DNA from: JBBQWR01 sp038210495
Lineage (GTDB): Bacteria; Planctomycetota; Planctomycetia; Pirellulales; DATAWG01
Assembly: GCA_038210495.1 (NCBI GenBank)
Contig: JBBQWR010000037.1
Span: 1 to 59,491 of the forward strand
DNA length: 59,491 nt
Direction of reading: 5' to 3'
Position 1 is the stretch's first letter, and each line of letters starts with the position of its first letter. A program made the position numbers and the translations under genes. A model generated the notes under the pieces. The model saw only the letters and a program-made list of their open reading frames with translations. It did not search any database and was not told the DNA's origin. Of the stretch, positions 1 to 6,745 are shown piece after piece.

Positions 1-265
1 GGTCGAACCCGGTGGGGTCGGGGAGGGCGACCTTCTCGACCACCCTGGCCCCCGGCTCAAGCTCCCAAATGACGTTCAGTTCTTCGCCCAGGCCGTCGTC
101 CTCGACCGACGAGAGCGTGAGAAGGTGCTGCGGCGACTCCAAGCCGGATTGCAGGCGTTCGGGCGGCAGCGTGCTGGCGGAAACGTCTGTGACCATCCAG
201 TTGCGGGACCGGACGCTGACCATCTGCCCCGTTTCGGGGTGCGGCGAGGTTGTGGTTGTCGTCAT
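1..265 (-). CDS. drmD: DISARM SNF2-like helicase DrmD, N-terminal part (runs off left edge)
   Basis: Reading the minus strand from the ATG at 265 gives 88 codons without a stop up to the window edge. The peptide has the layout I know from the start of class 1 DISARM helicase DrmD: a short Thr-rich leader, GQMVSVRSRNWMV, then LSSVEDDGLGEEL, then IWELEPGA and LPDPTGFD. In DISARM, DrmD is a large SNF2-family ATPase acting with a DNA methylase (DrmMI) and DrmA/B/C to restrict phage; only the segment ahead of the helicase core is visible here. The gene is divergent from the XRE gene at 405, with a 139-bp intergenic region. No clear Shine-Dalgarno sequence is seen, so the start could shift by a few codons. 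The assignment rests on recalled family resemblance of this N-terminal segment, so the helicase motifs must be confirmed outside the window. Confidence 0.7.
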   Translation of the reverse strand, partial: MTTTTTSPHPETGQMVSVRSRNWMVTDVSASTLPPERLQSGLESPQHLLTLSSVEDDGLGEELNVIWELEPGARVVEKVALPDPTGFD

Positions 266-339
266 GTTGGTCGTTGCCCATCCGAAAACGCCGCCTCGCA
301 ATGAAACGGACGAGCGGCCCACGTCTGCCGCCCCTCCGA

Positions 340-368
340 TTGTCTGCGCAGTGCAAGTATCCTATGAT
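340..368 (+). promoter_or_regulatory. sigma70-like promoter of the XRE gene
   Basis: A -35-like TTGTCT (340-345) and a -10-like TATGAT (363-368) are separated by exactly 17 bp. Transcription would start near 375, about 30 nt ahead of the ATG at 405. It sits in the divergent region between drmD and the XRE gene, where the XRE protein could also bind. Confidence 0.5.
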
Positions 369-404
369 AAGGGGGTGCGGGCAGCAATCGGGAGGCGGCG
401 ATCC

Positions 405-767
405 ATGAACTTCGGCAACCGGGTTCGAGAACTTCGCCAAAAGAAAGGCTGGAGGCTGCTTGATCTGGCCGAAAAGGTGGGCGTTGGCTCCACCTACCTG
501 AGCCGGGTCGAGAACGAGCGGCTGAACTACGGCGACTACCCGTCCGACGCCCTGATCCACCGCCTCGCCGATGCCCTGGAAGCCGACGAAGAAGAACTTT
601 TAATCCTCGCCAAGCGGGTTCCAGCGCCGGTCAAGAAGCGATTCCTCCAGCGGCCCGACGCCTTCCGTGCCTTCGCTGCCTGCGACGACGCCACGCTCGA
701 CAAGCTGATGGTCCAGATCGGCCAAGCGCCGAAGCCGAGGAGGGCGGCGAGGAAAATGAAGCAGTAG
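405..767 (+). CDS. XRE-family helix-turn-helix transcriptional regulator
   Basis: The product is about 120 aa. Residues 1-66 are a Cro/CI-type HTH with the classical pattern NRVRELRQKKGW..LDLAEKVGV..TYLSRVENE, followed by a short helix and a C-terminal tail rich in Pro and Arg. The open frame extends upstream to position 12, but the extension is the antisense of drmD. The ATG at 405 has GGAGG at 391-395, 9 nt away, and a promoter directly upstream, so this start is well supported. The gene is divergent from drmD and heads the plus-strand defence genes. It probably represses itself and one or both flanking units; the target is inferred from position only. Confidence 0.85.
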   Translation: MNFGNRVRELRQKKGWRLLDLAEKVGVGSTYLSRVENERLNYGDYPSDALIHRLADALEADEEELLILAKRVPAPVKKRFLQRPDAFRAFAACDDATLDKLMVQIGQAPKPRRAARKMKQ

Positions 768-849
768 CGGCAGGCCCGTCATCTTCCGCCCGAACGAACC
801 GACGCTCTCCGGAATTGCTCTTTCTCCTGGGTATCCCCAGGGAGCCACC

Positions 850-1716
850 ATGACCAACCGCCGCCAGTTCATCCAGGCAACTGCCGCCGTCACCGCCTCG
901 CTGTTCTTGCCCCGCAGCCTCTTCGCCACGACACCCAACAAATCCTTCTGGTTCCTCCACGCCGACACCCAAGCCTGCTGGCCGGTCGCCGATCCGGTGC
1001 GGTGGTCCCTCGACCACGCCCACGAGCCGATCCTGGAGCGGGCCACCGAGGGCCTGCGGAAGCTGACCCCGGACGACGGCGACCGCATCATCCGGCTAGT
1101 CGTCCGGCGCTGCCACCTGAACCTTCTTGAGCTTCATGCCGATCAGGTAGTGGTGCATCATTGGGCATCGCACCGTGCCGATCTCCGGGCCTTCTTCGAG
1201 ACGCATCGGCTGGCCCGCCCGGAAGTCGAGGTCGTGCTTCGGGACCGCAAGAAGGAAATCGTCACGACGCAGCACGGCGACGACTTCCTGTTCGGCTACC
1301 GGCTCGCCGCCGAGTTCCCGCTGGACCTCTACCTCAGCAAGTGGGCGAGCCGCTTCAATCTGCAACCCGACGATTGGACGCCCGCACCTGGAACTCGTTC
1401 GGGTTACGCCTGGGAAGGTGTCGAAGATAACCGCATCCCTTGGGCGGCGCTCAAGAGTGCGTGGCGGCAGGCCGCTCCGATGATCTGCCAGAACTGCGAC
1501 ACGCCGACCATCCTGACCAACTTCGGGAAGCCCTGGACCGGCATGTTCAACAGGTCGCCGAAGTTCGTCCACGTCTGCGGCGCTTGTCACAGGTCGTTCC
1601 GAGACGAGACGGTGAAGGATGTGGCAGGGTGGATGGAGGCCAACCTTGAGGTCGAGGTCAGGCCCGGCTACGAGATGGTGTGGGATCGGCGAGTGAAGCT
1701 GGAACCGAAGGCGTGA
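850..1716 (+). CDS. Tat-signal protein with C-terminal zinc-ribbon-like Cys pairs, function unknown
   Basis: The product is 288 aa, from an ATG preceded by AGGGAG about 6 nt away. Residues 1-26 look like a twin-arginine signal: TNRRQFIQA, a short hydrophobic stretch, then LFA. The rest is soluble and unrecognised. A C-x2-C pair (ICQNCDTP, about residues 214-217) and a second one (HVCGACHRSF, about residues 241-244) are spaced like a zinc ribbon. The stop is 9 nt ahead of the next gene's ATG, so the two are probably cotranscribed. Tat export of a folded zinc protein is unusual for a gene in a defence island; the RR motif could instead be chance at the N terminus of a cytoplasmic protein. No function can be given. 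Confidence 0.7.
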   Translation: MTNRRQFIQATAAVTASLFLPRSLFATTPNKSFWFLHADTQACWPVADPVRWSLDHAHEPILERATEGLRKLTPDDGDRIIRLVVRRCHLNLLELHADQVVVHHWASHRADLRAFFETHRLARPEVEVVLRDRKKEIVTTQHGDDFLFGYRLAAEFPLDLYLSKWASRFNLQPDDWTPAPGTRSGYAWEGVEDNRIPWAALKSAWRQAAPMICQNCDTPTILTNFGKPWTGMFNRSPKFVHVCGACHRSFRDETVKDVAGWMEANLEVEVRPGYEMVWDRRVKLEPKA

Positions 1717-1725
1717 GGATTTGTG

Positions 1726-2397
1726 ATGCCAGAGTTTTGGAAGGAAACCATCGAGGTCGTCAACTCTCTGCTGTTGGGGATGCCGTACCACGGACTGCTC
1801 CTCAACGAGCGTTACCTTCACCATTCATTTTCGCTCAAGATTCACGGCCTTCACCCCAAGCTGATGGACCTACTCGACTCGGCCACTCTGTTGCGGCTTC
1901 ATCCTGAGTGGCCGACCTACAAGGAGGCTACCGGCATCGACTGCGGCAAGTACCGGGAGGTCGATGGCCGCTATCTGACCGTGGATTCCGGCAAGAAGGG
2001 CGGGTTCATCGACTTTGCTCTCGGTCAATACCTCGCACCAGAGGTCGCCATCGAGTTCAAGCTCCTGTTTGGTTGGCAAGGAGAGTCCATCGTCTTCGAT
2101 TACATGAAACTTCTGGACGAAAGGAATCCTTTCAAGGCAGTCGTGCAGGTGACAGTGCTGATGCGCCCAAATGGACTAGCTGCGGTAGGGAGGAAGGACG
2201 CTATCCACACTGCAATGAACACGGCGTACCACGAAGCTGCGAGACGGCTGGGCAACGGCCTGACCAGTCCGGTTGCTGATCGTATTCACCGTTTCATCGT
2301 CACGGAACTTGGTCCCAATGAGCGCCGTCATTGGTATCACGGCGTCATCGGCGGTGATTTTTCAGAGACAGTCGGGACTTGGACCGTGCCGGAATAG
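1726..2397 (+). CDS. PD-(D/E)XK-like protein of unknown function, candidate nuclease
   Basis: The product is 223 aa. A GTG at 1723 and the ATG at 1726 are both possible; GAGG at 1715-1718 lies 7 nt from the ATG, so I use that. Around residues 94-111 there is FIDFAL followed 14 residues later by IEFKLL, which fits the Asp...Glu-x-Lys metal site of the PD-(D/E)XK nuclease fold. A conserved-looking YHEAARRLGNG segment lies near residue 170. The rest shows no domain I can name. It follows the Tat/zinc-ribbon gene with no real spacer, and the pair recurs as a unit in my reading. The nuclease call is an inference from one short motif; a catalytically dead or unrelated fold remains possible. Confidence 0.55.
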   Translation: MPEFWKETIEVVNSLLLGMPYHGLLLNERYLHHSFSLKIHGLHPKLMDLLDSATLLRLHPEWPTYKEATGIDCGKYREVDGRYLTVDSGKKGGFIDFALGQYLAPEVAIEFKLLFGWQGESIVFDYMKLLDERNPFKAVVQVTVLMRPNGLAAVGRKDAIHTAMNTAYHEAARRLGNGLTSPVADRIHRFIVTELGPNERRHWYHGVIGGDFSETVGTWTVPE

Positions 2398-2438
2398 GCA
2401 AGAAGGCAGTCCCCAACATATTGGGTTGATATTTTCTG

Positions 2439-3194
2439 ATGACCATCCTCTTCCTCCACGGCTGGCGCTCGATTCCTGGCGGGGTCAAACCGACGTACCT
2501 CACCCAGCACAACCACACTGTCATCAACCCGGCCATTGATGACGACGATTTCGCCATCGCTCTTGCGACGGCCCAGGCCGAGTTCGACAAGCATCAGCCC
2601 CAGGTCGTCGTCGGGTCCAGCCGAGGCGGGGCCGTCGCCATGAACATCAACAGCGGCGATGCCAAGCTCGTGCTGCTTTGCCCGGCCTGGAAGAAATTTG
2701 GGACGGTCAAGAATGTGAAACCCGACACGGTGATTCTTCACAGCCGAGCCGACGACGTGGTTCCGTTTGCCTACTCCGAGGAGTTGGCGAAGACCAGCGG
2801 AGCCACGCTGATCGAGGTCGGAAGCGATCACCGGCTGGCAGACCCGGAGCCGCTGGCGGTTATGCTGAGGGCGTGTGAGAGGCAGGGTAAGGCCCATCAA
2901 CTCGAATGGGACAAACACCACGAACGGGTTGAATACGGCCTCGCCCGTGTAACTTGCCTTTTGCAACCGAATCGGCATTTTCAAGGCACGCCGGGCGTGT
3001 GTCGAGCGCCCCAGGTCGGGGACACCGGTACACTCGTCTATGCCTACGACGTGACCTCCTTCGCCGTCGAGTGCGTGAACCCGGACGGCACGACCGTCTG
3101 GCTGGCCGACTTCTTCGCCGAGGAGTTGGAGTTTTTGGAAGAACGCACCGTCGAGGCAGGGGCAACCGAGCGAGATCGAGCGGACAGACCATGA
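2439..3194 (+). CDS. alpha/beta hydrolase fused to a DUF4926-like domain
   Basis: The product is 251 aa. Residues 1-150 form a small alpha/beta hydrolase of the YqiA/RBBP9-like kind: FLHGWRS near the start, a nucleophile elbow GSSRGG with Ser at about 61, HSRADDVVP with the acid Asp at about residue 104, and GSDHRL with His at about 127. Residues about 185-240 resemble DUF4926: GDTGTLVYAYD, FAVECVNPDG, then a hydrophobic end. DUF4926 is common beside toxin/immunity-type genes. No Shine-Dalgarno sequence is obvious. The 3' end overlaps the next start as ATGA (3191-3194), so translation is coupled. A small esterase or lipase role is inferred; the substrate is unknown. Confidence 0.7.
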   Translation: MTILFLHGWRSIPGGVKPTYLTQHNHTVINPAIDDDDFAIALATAQAEFDKHQPQVVVGSSRGGAVAMNINSGDAKLVLLCPAWKKFGTVKNVKPDTVILHSRADDVVPFAYSEELAKTSGATLIEVGSDHRLADPEPLAVMLRACERQGKAHQLEWDKHHERVEYGLARVTCLLQPNRHFQGTPGVCRAPQVGDTGTLVYAYDVTSFAVECVNPDGTTVWLADFFAEELEFLEERTVEAGATERDRADRP

Positions 3195-3787
3195 CACAAC
3201 CCATCCAGATTAGGGAGTTCGTCGTCCGACTGCCGGACCCGCTGTACCCGTACCAGGACAAGACCCAAATCCAGGTGCGGAAGGCGACCGCCGTTGCTTC
3301 ACCGGAACCCGGCTGGATGCCCGTTACCGCACTGGCCGGTCAGTTCTTCCAACCCGCCTTCGGCAAGCGTAACCCGCTCAACATTCCTGGGCCTTTTTAT
3401 GGGGCCGAAACGGACACCTGCGAGACGGGGACGGTGGAAGCGCCCCGCAACATCCTCCTGGATGGTTCGGGGCAAGAGTTCGTCTTCAAGCAGCCCACGG
3501 GCGAGGATGAATTGCGAGACATCATTAGCGCTGCGATCTGCGAGTGCTTCGTCGGGTACGGCGCTGACGGCGACGATCACTGGACCCTGGCGTTGATCCG
3601 GGAGTGGTGGCGGTCACGACTCGATCTGCTCGCCTTTTCGTCGCAGGCCAGGGGCCTGCCGGAGAGCAAACGCCGGTGGGAGCGGATTCTGTCCGGCGAA
3701 GGCGAGGCGTACCTCCGCTCGTATGCGTTCTTCGTGGAAAACCAGCGTCTACCCACCGAGAAGGACGCATTGCCGGAAATCGGATGA
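3191..3787 (+). CDS. conserved protein of unknown function
   Basis: The product is 198 aa, starting at the ATG that overlaps the upstream stop (ATGA, 3191-3194). The longer open frame back to 2954 is a shadow of the hydrolase gene. The N terminus (IREFVVRLPDPLYPY) and middle (GQFFQP, GPFYGAETDTC, PRNILLDG) look strongly constrained, and an acidic/aromatic helix DELRDIISAAICECF follows. No signal peptide, membrane segment or catalytic motif is recognised. I believe similar proteins occur in other planctomycetes next to the downstream gene, but cannot verify it here. Coupling to the hydrolase/DUF4926 gene suggests a joint function. Confidence 0.65.
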   Translation: MTQPIQIREFVVRLPDPLYPYQDKTQIQVRKATAVASPEPGWMPVTALAGQFFQPAFGKRNPLNIPGPFYGAETDTCETGTVEAPRNILLDGSGQEFVFKQPTGEDELRDIISAAICECFVGYGADGDDHWTLALIREWWRSRLDLLAFSSQARGLPESKRRWERILSGEGEAYLRSYAFFVENQRLPTEKDALPEIG

Positions 3788-3855
3788 CGCCATGCCAGAG
3801 CCGAGGCGGGCGACCCCGTGCGGGCCAGAACAAACCTTTCTATCGAGCGTGCAGA

Positions 3856-4247
3856 ATGAACGAGCCAGAGTACGTCGATCCAAAGCAACTCCGACAGGGC
3901 CGATTCGCAACGAGTCGTTGCGGCCAGTATTACTGGAGCAGATCAAGGCCGTCTTCGACGTGATCGGGCCGTACATCGACATGACCCTGGAGCAGTTCGA
4001 GATAGGCTTCATGCGGGACTTGCACCCGGAGAACGAGGTCGCCCTCTGGTGCAGCATTACGGCAGCGTGGCTCGCCTACCACGAGAAGTACCAGGGCGTC
4101 GAGACGCTGCCGGACGAAGAGGAACGGCTCATGCTCGGCGCTCTCATCGCCATCTCCACCGGCGTCGATGACGTGGCGAAGCTGAAAGTGTCGGAGGAAG
4201 TCGGGCGCAGGCTGCTCCGGTGCTACGACGAGTTGAGGAAACCCTAA
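3856..4247 (+). pseudogene. conserved small protein gene with probable 1-bp frameshift
   Basis: The start and first 15 codons (MNEPEYVDPKQLRQG, ATG 3856) lie in one frame, which then runs into a stop at 3963. The clearly protein-like remainder (GPIRNESL, LLEQIKAVFDVIGPY, through ALIAISTG to CYDELRKP) lies in the next frame and ends at 4247. Adding one G to the GGG at 3897-3899 joins them into a continuous protein of about 130 aa. The joined protein is acidic and helical, with no known motif. The alternative is an intact gene from ATG 3792, which would need an odd Arg-rich N terminus and lacks a Shine-Dalgarno sequence. The gene's end overlaps the convergent gene's stop by 4 bp. Whether this is a real mutation, a programmed shift or an assembly error cannot be told from the sequence. 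Confidence 0.5.
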
Positions 4248-5089
4248 AGCCCGGCAATGTCCAGCACACCGATGCGAATGTCCGGTCGCTCACCAAACGG
4301 CGACTCTAGCTCCTGCACTCGGTCAGTCCGTTCCTCGCCGTCGTGGAACACGGTCCAGGGCAACCAGGACTCCTTTCCTCGGCCCTTGTTCCAGACCGAA
4401 ACGACTGTTCTTTCATTGCGAGAATAGAACTGGCGCTTCTTTCGCATCTCGTATCTGGTCATGTAGTCGTGGATGGGGTTGAGGACCACGCCGATCTTCA
4501 ACTCTTCCAGGCGATCACAAAACCCGAACCAATCCTCAAACGTCTTCGACGCCCGCTTCAACTTGACGATATTTGACTCGCCGCAGAGAACGAGCAACGC
4601 ATCGCCGACTTGCCTCGAAGCAAGCTCGTCAACGAATCGCTGCTTGTCGGTGGGAGAAGCGGTTGATGTAGCAAACCGTTGGCGAGCCATGATTGGCTGC
4701 TGATTACCTCGAACCCAGACCTCAACGTGATCGAAGCTGTTGGGCGGCTGGCCGACCTCCAACACGATCCGCTGGACGTGTTTTAGGCCCTCGAACACCG
4801 AGGCTTGCGTTCGTGCGACAGGCGAAGCAGAATCCCAAGTGTACAGGGCGTAGAGGATTGTGTCACAGCCCTGGTCGTCGCACACCTTATTGATCCGGGC
4901 GAAATGCTCGGAGTAGTCGTAGAAGCCCCGGCAGTCCGGCACGTTGTAGTCGTGGGCGATGAGGGCGAGCTTCTTGATTCGGGTGGCGGGCTGCTCGGCT
5001 GACAATGTGGCCGAGGCCGGGACTTCCGTAGTCGGATGGCCGGTGGCCTCTTGGCGGGCGGTCGAACGGACAAAGCCGGTGGCGCTCAT
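4244..5089 (-). CDS. unknown protein, third gene of the HIT-HNH operon
   Basis: The product is 281 aa. The ATG at 5089 is chosen over the longer frame to 5152 because GAGGGG lies 9 nt upstream of it. After a disordered N terminus of about 45 aa, a globular region begins with KKLALIAHDYN, then FYDYSEHFARINKVCDDQGCD, LLVLCGESNIVKL, and IGVVLNPIHDYMTRYEM. The alternating hydrophobic strands and the CGE and HD patterns suggest an alpha/beta enzyme, perhaps of hydrolase type, but I recognise no family. It lies 52 bp behind the HNH gene on the same strand and its stop overlaps that of the convergent gene at 4247. It is probably part of one functional module with the HIT and HNH proteins. Confidence 0.6.
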   Translation of the reverse strand: MSATGFVRSTARQEATGHPTTEVPASATLSAEQPATRIKKLALIAHDYNVPDCRGFYDYSEHFARINKVCDDQGCDTILYALYTWDSASPVARTQASVFEGLKHVQRIVLEVGQPPNSFDHVEVWVRGNQQPIMARQRFATSTASPTDKQRFVDELASRQVGDALLVLCGESNIVKLKRASKTFEDWFGFCDRLEELKIGVVLNPIHDYMTRYEMRKKRQFYSRNERTVVSVWNKGRGKESWLPWTVFHDGEERTDRVQELESPFGERPDIRIGVLDIAGL

Positions 5090-5141
5090 CGTGTAATACC
5101 CCTCAAGCCTGTCTGCGTGCGACACCGCTGGCTGGCGAGTG

Positions 5142-6200
5142 CTACGCCGCAAAGCACAGCGACCAGTAGCCGCTGAGATGCCTCAACACCTTCTCCATGA
5201 CCCACACCTGCCCATTCGCCTTCTCGGTCTGCTCGTACACCCACTTGGCGATCTGCACCGTCGCCGTCAGGTCGCAAGGTAGCGCCGACGCCACCAGCCG
5301 CTCTTGCAGTTCGCCCTGATTCACCTTGTTCCGCTCGATCCAAGCGGCAAGGTGGTTCTCGGCTGCCAGAAAGTCCGACTTGGCGTTGTTGCACTTGTCA
5401 TGGGCGAGGACGAAGTTGTGGCCTAGGTCGGCGGGGTAGCGGGACCAGGGAACGAAGTGGTCCACCTGCGTCTTCCCCAACAACGGCTTCTGACAATACA
5501 GGCAGGCTCCCTTCTGCACGTCGATCAGGATAGGGCGGTACGCTTCGAGGCTGGCCCGCTCCTCGCCGAAGAGGAACGTGCCGAGGTCGCTGACATTGCC
5601 CAGCTTGGTGGCGTTGAGCTTTTGCACAAACCGCACCCAGGCCCCTTCGATCAGGTCACGGACGAGTTCGTAGAAGGCTCGGAAGCAATATGCCACGCCG
5701 GGCTTGAGTGTGATCCGGTTGCCCCGGCCTAAGTTCTCGTAGAGGAATTCAAGCGGCTCGCTGCCCACCGTCTGCAACTTCCACAGCGGCATCTTGCACA
5801 CCACCTGATCGACCTCGCCAACCAGCGCCTTCCAGCGGTCGGACGCCGCCTGCTTTAGCCGAAACAGCGATCCGCCAAACTCCCGCTGGGAGTCGGCGAT
5901 GTACGAAATGATCGCCGCCTGCTTTCCGGTGTTCTGCTGGAGGATCAAGCCGGTCGTCTCGCCGCTGACCTGAAAGGGCCGGGACTGCCGCCAGTAAAGC
6001 TCCACGAATTTGGCGGCGATGTCTTTGGTGTCGATCCCCAGCGGAGCGCCGGAGTCGTCGCCCTTCACCACGGCGAGGTCGGCCAGAGCGTGAATCAGGG
6101 CAAATTTGTAGCTGGCGACGAACTGCCCTTCGGCCAGCAACCGCTGCATGTTTCGCAGGAATTGAACCTGCTGCTCCGGCGTCGGGAACGTCCAGATCAT
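5142..6200 (-). CDS. HNH endonuclease
   Basis: The product is 352 aa, starting with MIWTFPTPEQ at the ATG at 6200; a longer frame to 6416 only shadows the HIT gene. Residues 1-220 are helical and contain ASYKFALIHALADLAV and LLQ-type segments seen in standalone HNH proteins of defence islands. The HNH motif sits at about residues 230-285: CLYCQKPL, then QVDHFVPWSRYP, then HDKCNNAKSDF, giving the zinc Cys pairs and the DH and N-x3-K catalytic positions. Its start overlaps the HIT gene's stop by 4 bp, so the two are translated together. The likely role is DNA cleavage in phage restriction; the trigger is not visible in the sequence. Confidence 0.85.
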   Translation of the reverse strand: MIWTFPTPEQQVQFLRNMQRLLAEGQFVASYKFALIHALADLAVVKGDDSGAPLGIDTKDIAAKFVELYWRQSRPFQVSGETTGLILQQNTGKQAAIISYIADSQREFGGSLFRLKQAASDRWKALVGEVDQVVCKMPLWKLQTVGSEPLEFLYENLGRGNRITLKPGVAYCFRAFYELVRDLIEGAWVRFVQKLNATKLGNVSDLGTFLFGEERASLEAYRPILIDVQKGACLYCQKPLLGKTQVDHFVPWSRYPADLGHNFVLAHDKCNNAKSDFLAAENHLAAWIERNKVNQGELQERLVASALPCDLTATVQIAKWVYEQTEKANGQVWVMEKVLRHLSGYWSLCFAA

Positions 6201-6592
6201 TGTTGACTTCCCGCCCAATACGCCGCCTTGTCGGGGACGACCCACCGCACACCGCCCCTCGGATCGGCAACGTCCCCGTGGTGGCGGGGGATGACGTGGA
6301 CGTGGGTGTGCATCACCGTCTGCCCGGCTGCCGTGCCGTCGTTGAGGCCGAAGTTGAACCCATCGGGCTGGAACTCGTTGAGGAGCAAGGCACGCACCTG
6401 GGCCACGAGCGCCCACACCGCTGCCTGCTCCTCGGCGGGCAACTCGAACAGGCTGGCGACGTGCCGCTTCGGGATGACGAGGGCGTGGCCTTGAGAAACG
6501 GGGAAGCCGTCGAGGAACGCAACGGCGAACTCGCTTTCCAGTCGGATGCGGTTCGGCTCCAGGCGGCAGAAGGGGCAGTCGTGCAGGTCCAT
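6197..6592 (-). CDS. HIT-family nucleotide hydrolase/transferase
   Basis: The product is 131 aa. The catalytic triad motif HTHVHVIPR gives His at 95, 97 and 99, and the N terminus carries CPFC (Cys 6 and 9), as in zinc-bearing HIT proteins. The middle has the usual FLDGFPVSQGHALVIPKRH segment and the GFNFGLNDG loop. HIT proteins hydrolyse nucleoside phosphoramidates, adenylylated compounds or dinucleoside polyphosphates. The gene overlaps the HNH gene by 4 bp (6197-6200), an unusually tight link for what is normally a housekeeping enzyme, so it may process or control a nucleotide in the defence response. That role is inference. Confidence 0.93.
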   Translation of the reverse strand: MDLHDCPFCRLEPNRIRLESEFAVAFLDGFPVSQGHALVIPKRHVASLFELPAEEQAAVWALVAQVRALLLNEFQPDGFNFGLNDGTAAGQTVMHTHVHVIPRHHGDVADPRGGVRWVVPDKAAYWAGSQQ

Positions 6593-6710
6593 GAATGGAC
6601 TCGTTCCAGGGCTACAGGTCGATGTCGGTCATCCTCCCGATCAAGGGCCTCGAATGAGCAGGCATTTTAGCCGAACTAGCGAAAGAGGCACTCTAGCGAC
6701 GATTTGAAGT

Positions 6711-6739
6711 TTGTCCGGCTGCTGCGGGGGATGTAAAAT
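6711..6739 (+). promoter_or_regulatory. sigma70-like promoter, predicted leaderless start
   Basis: TTGTCC (6711-6716) and TAAAAT (6734-6739) are spaced by 17 bp. A start point 6-7 nt after the -10 box falls on the A of the ATG at 6746, so the mRNA would have no 5' leader. There is no usable Shine-Dalgarno sequence close to that ATG. Confidence 0.5.
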
Positions 6740-6745
6740 CGCCCC

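Noticed and set aside
12..404. N-terminal extension of the XRE open frame
   Set aside because: It is the complement of the drmD start and the intergenic region; the ATG at 405 has a Shine-Dalgarno sequence and a promoter.
6201..6416. N-terminal extension of the HNH open frame
   Set aside because: It lies inside the HIT gene in another frame; the ATG at 6200 gives the 4-bp overlap typical of a coupled pair.
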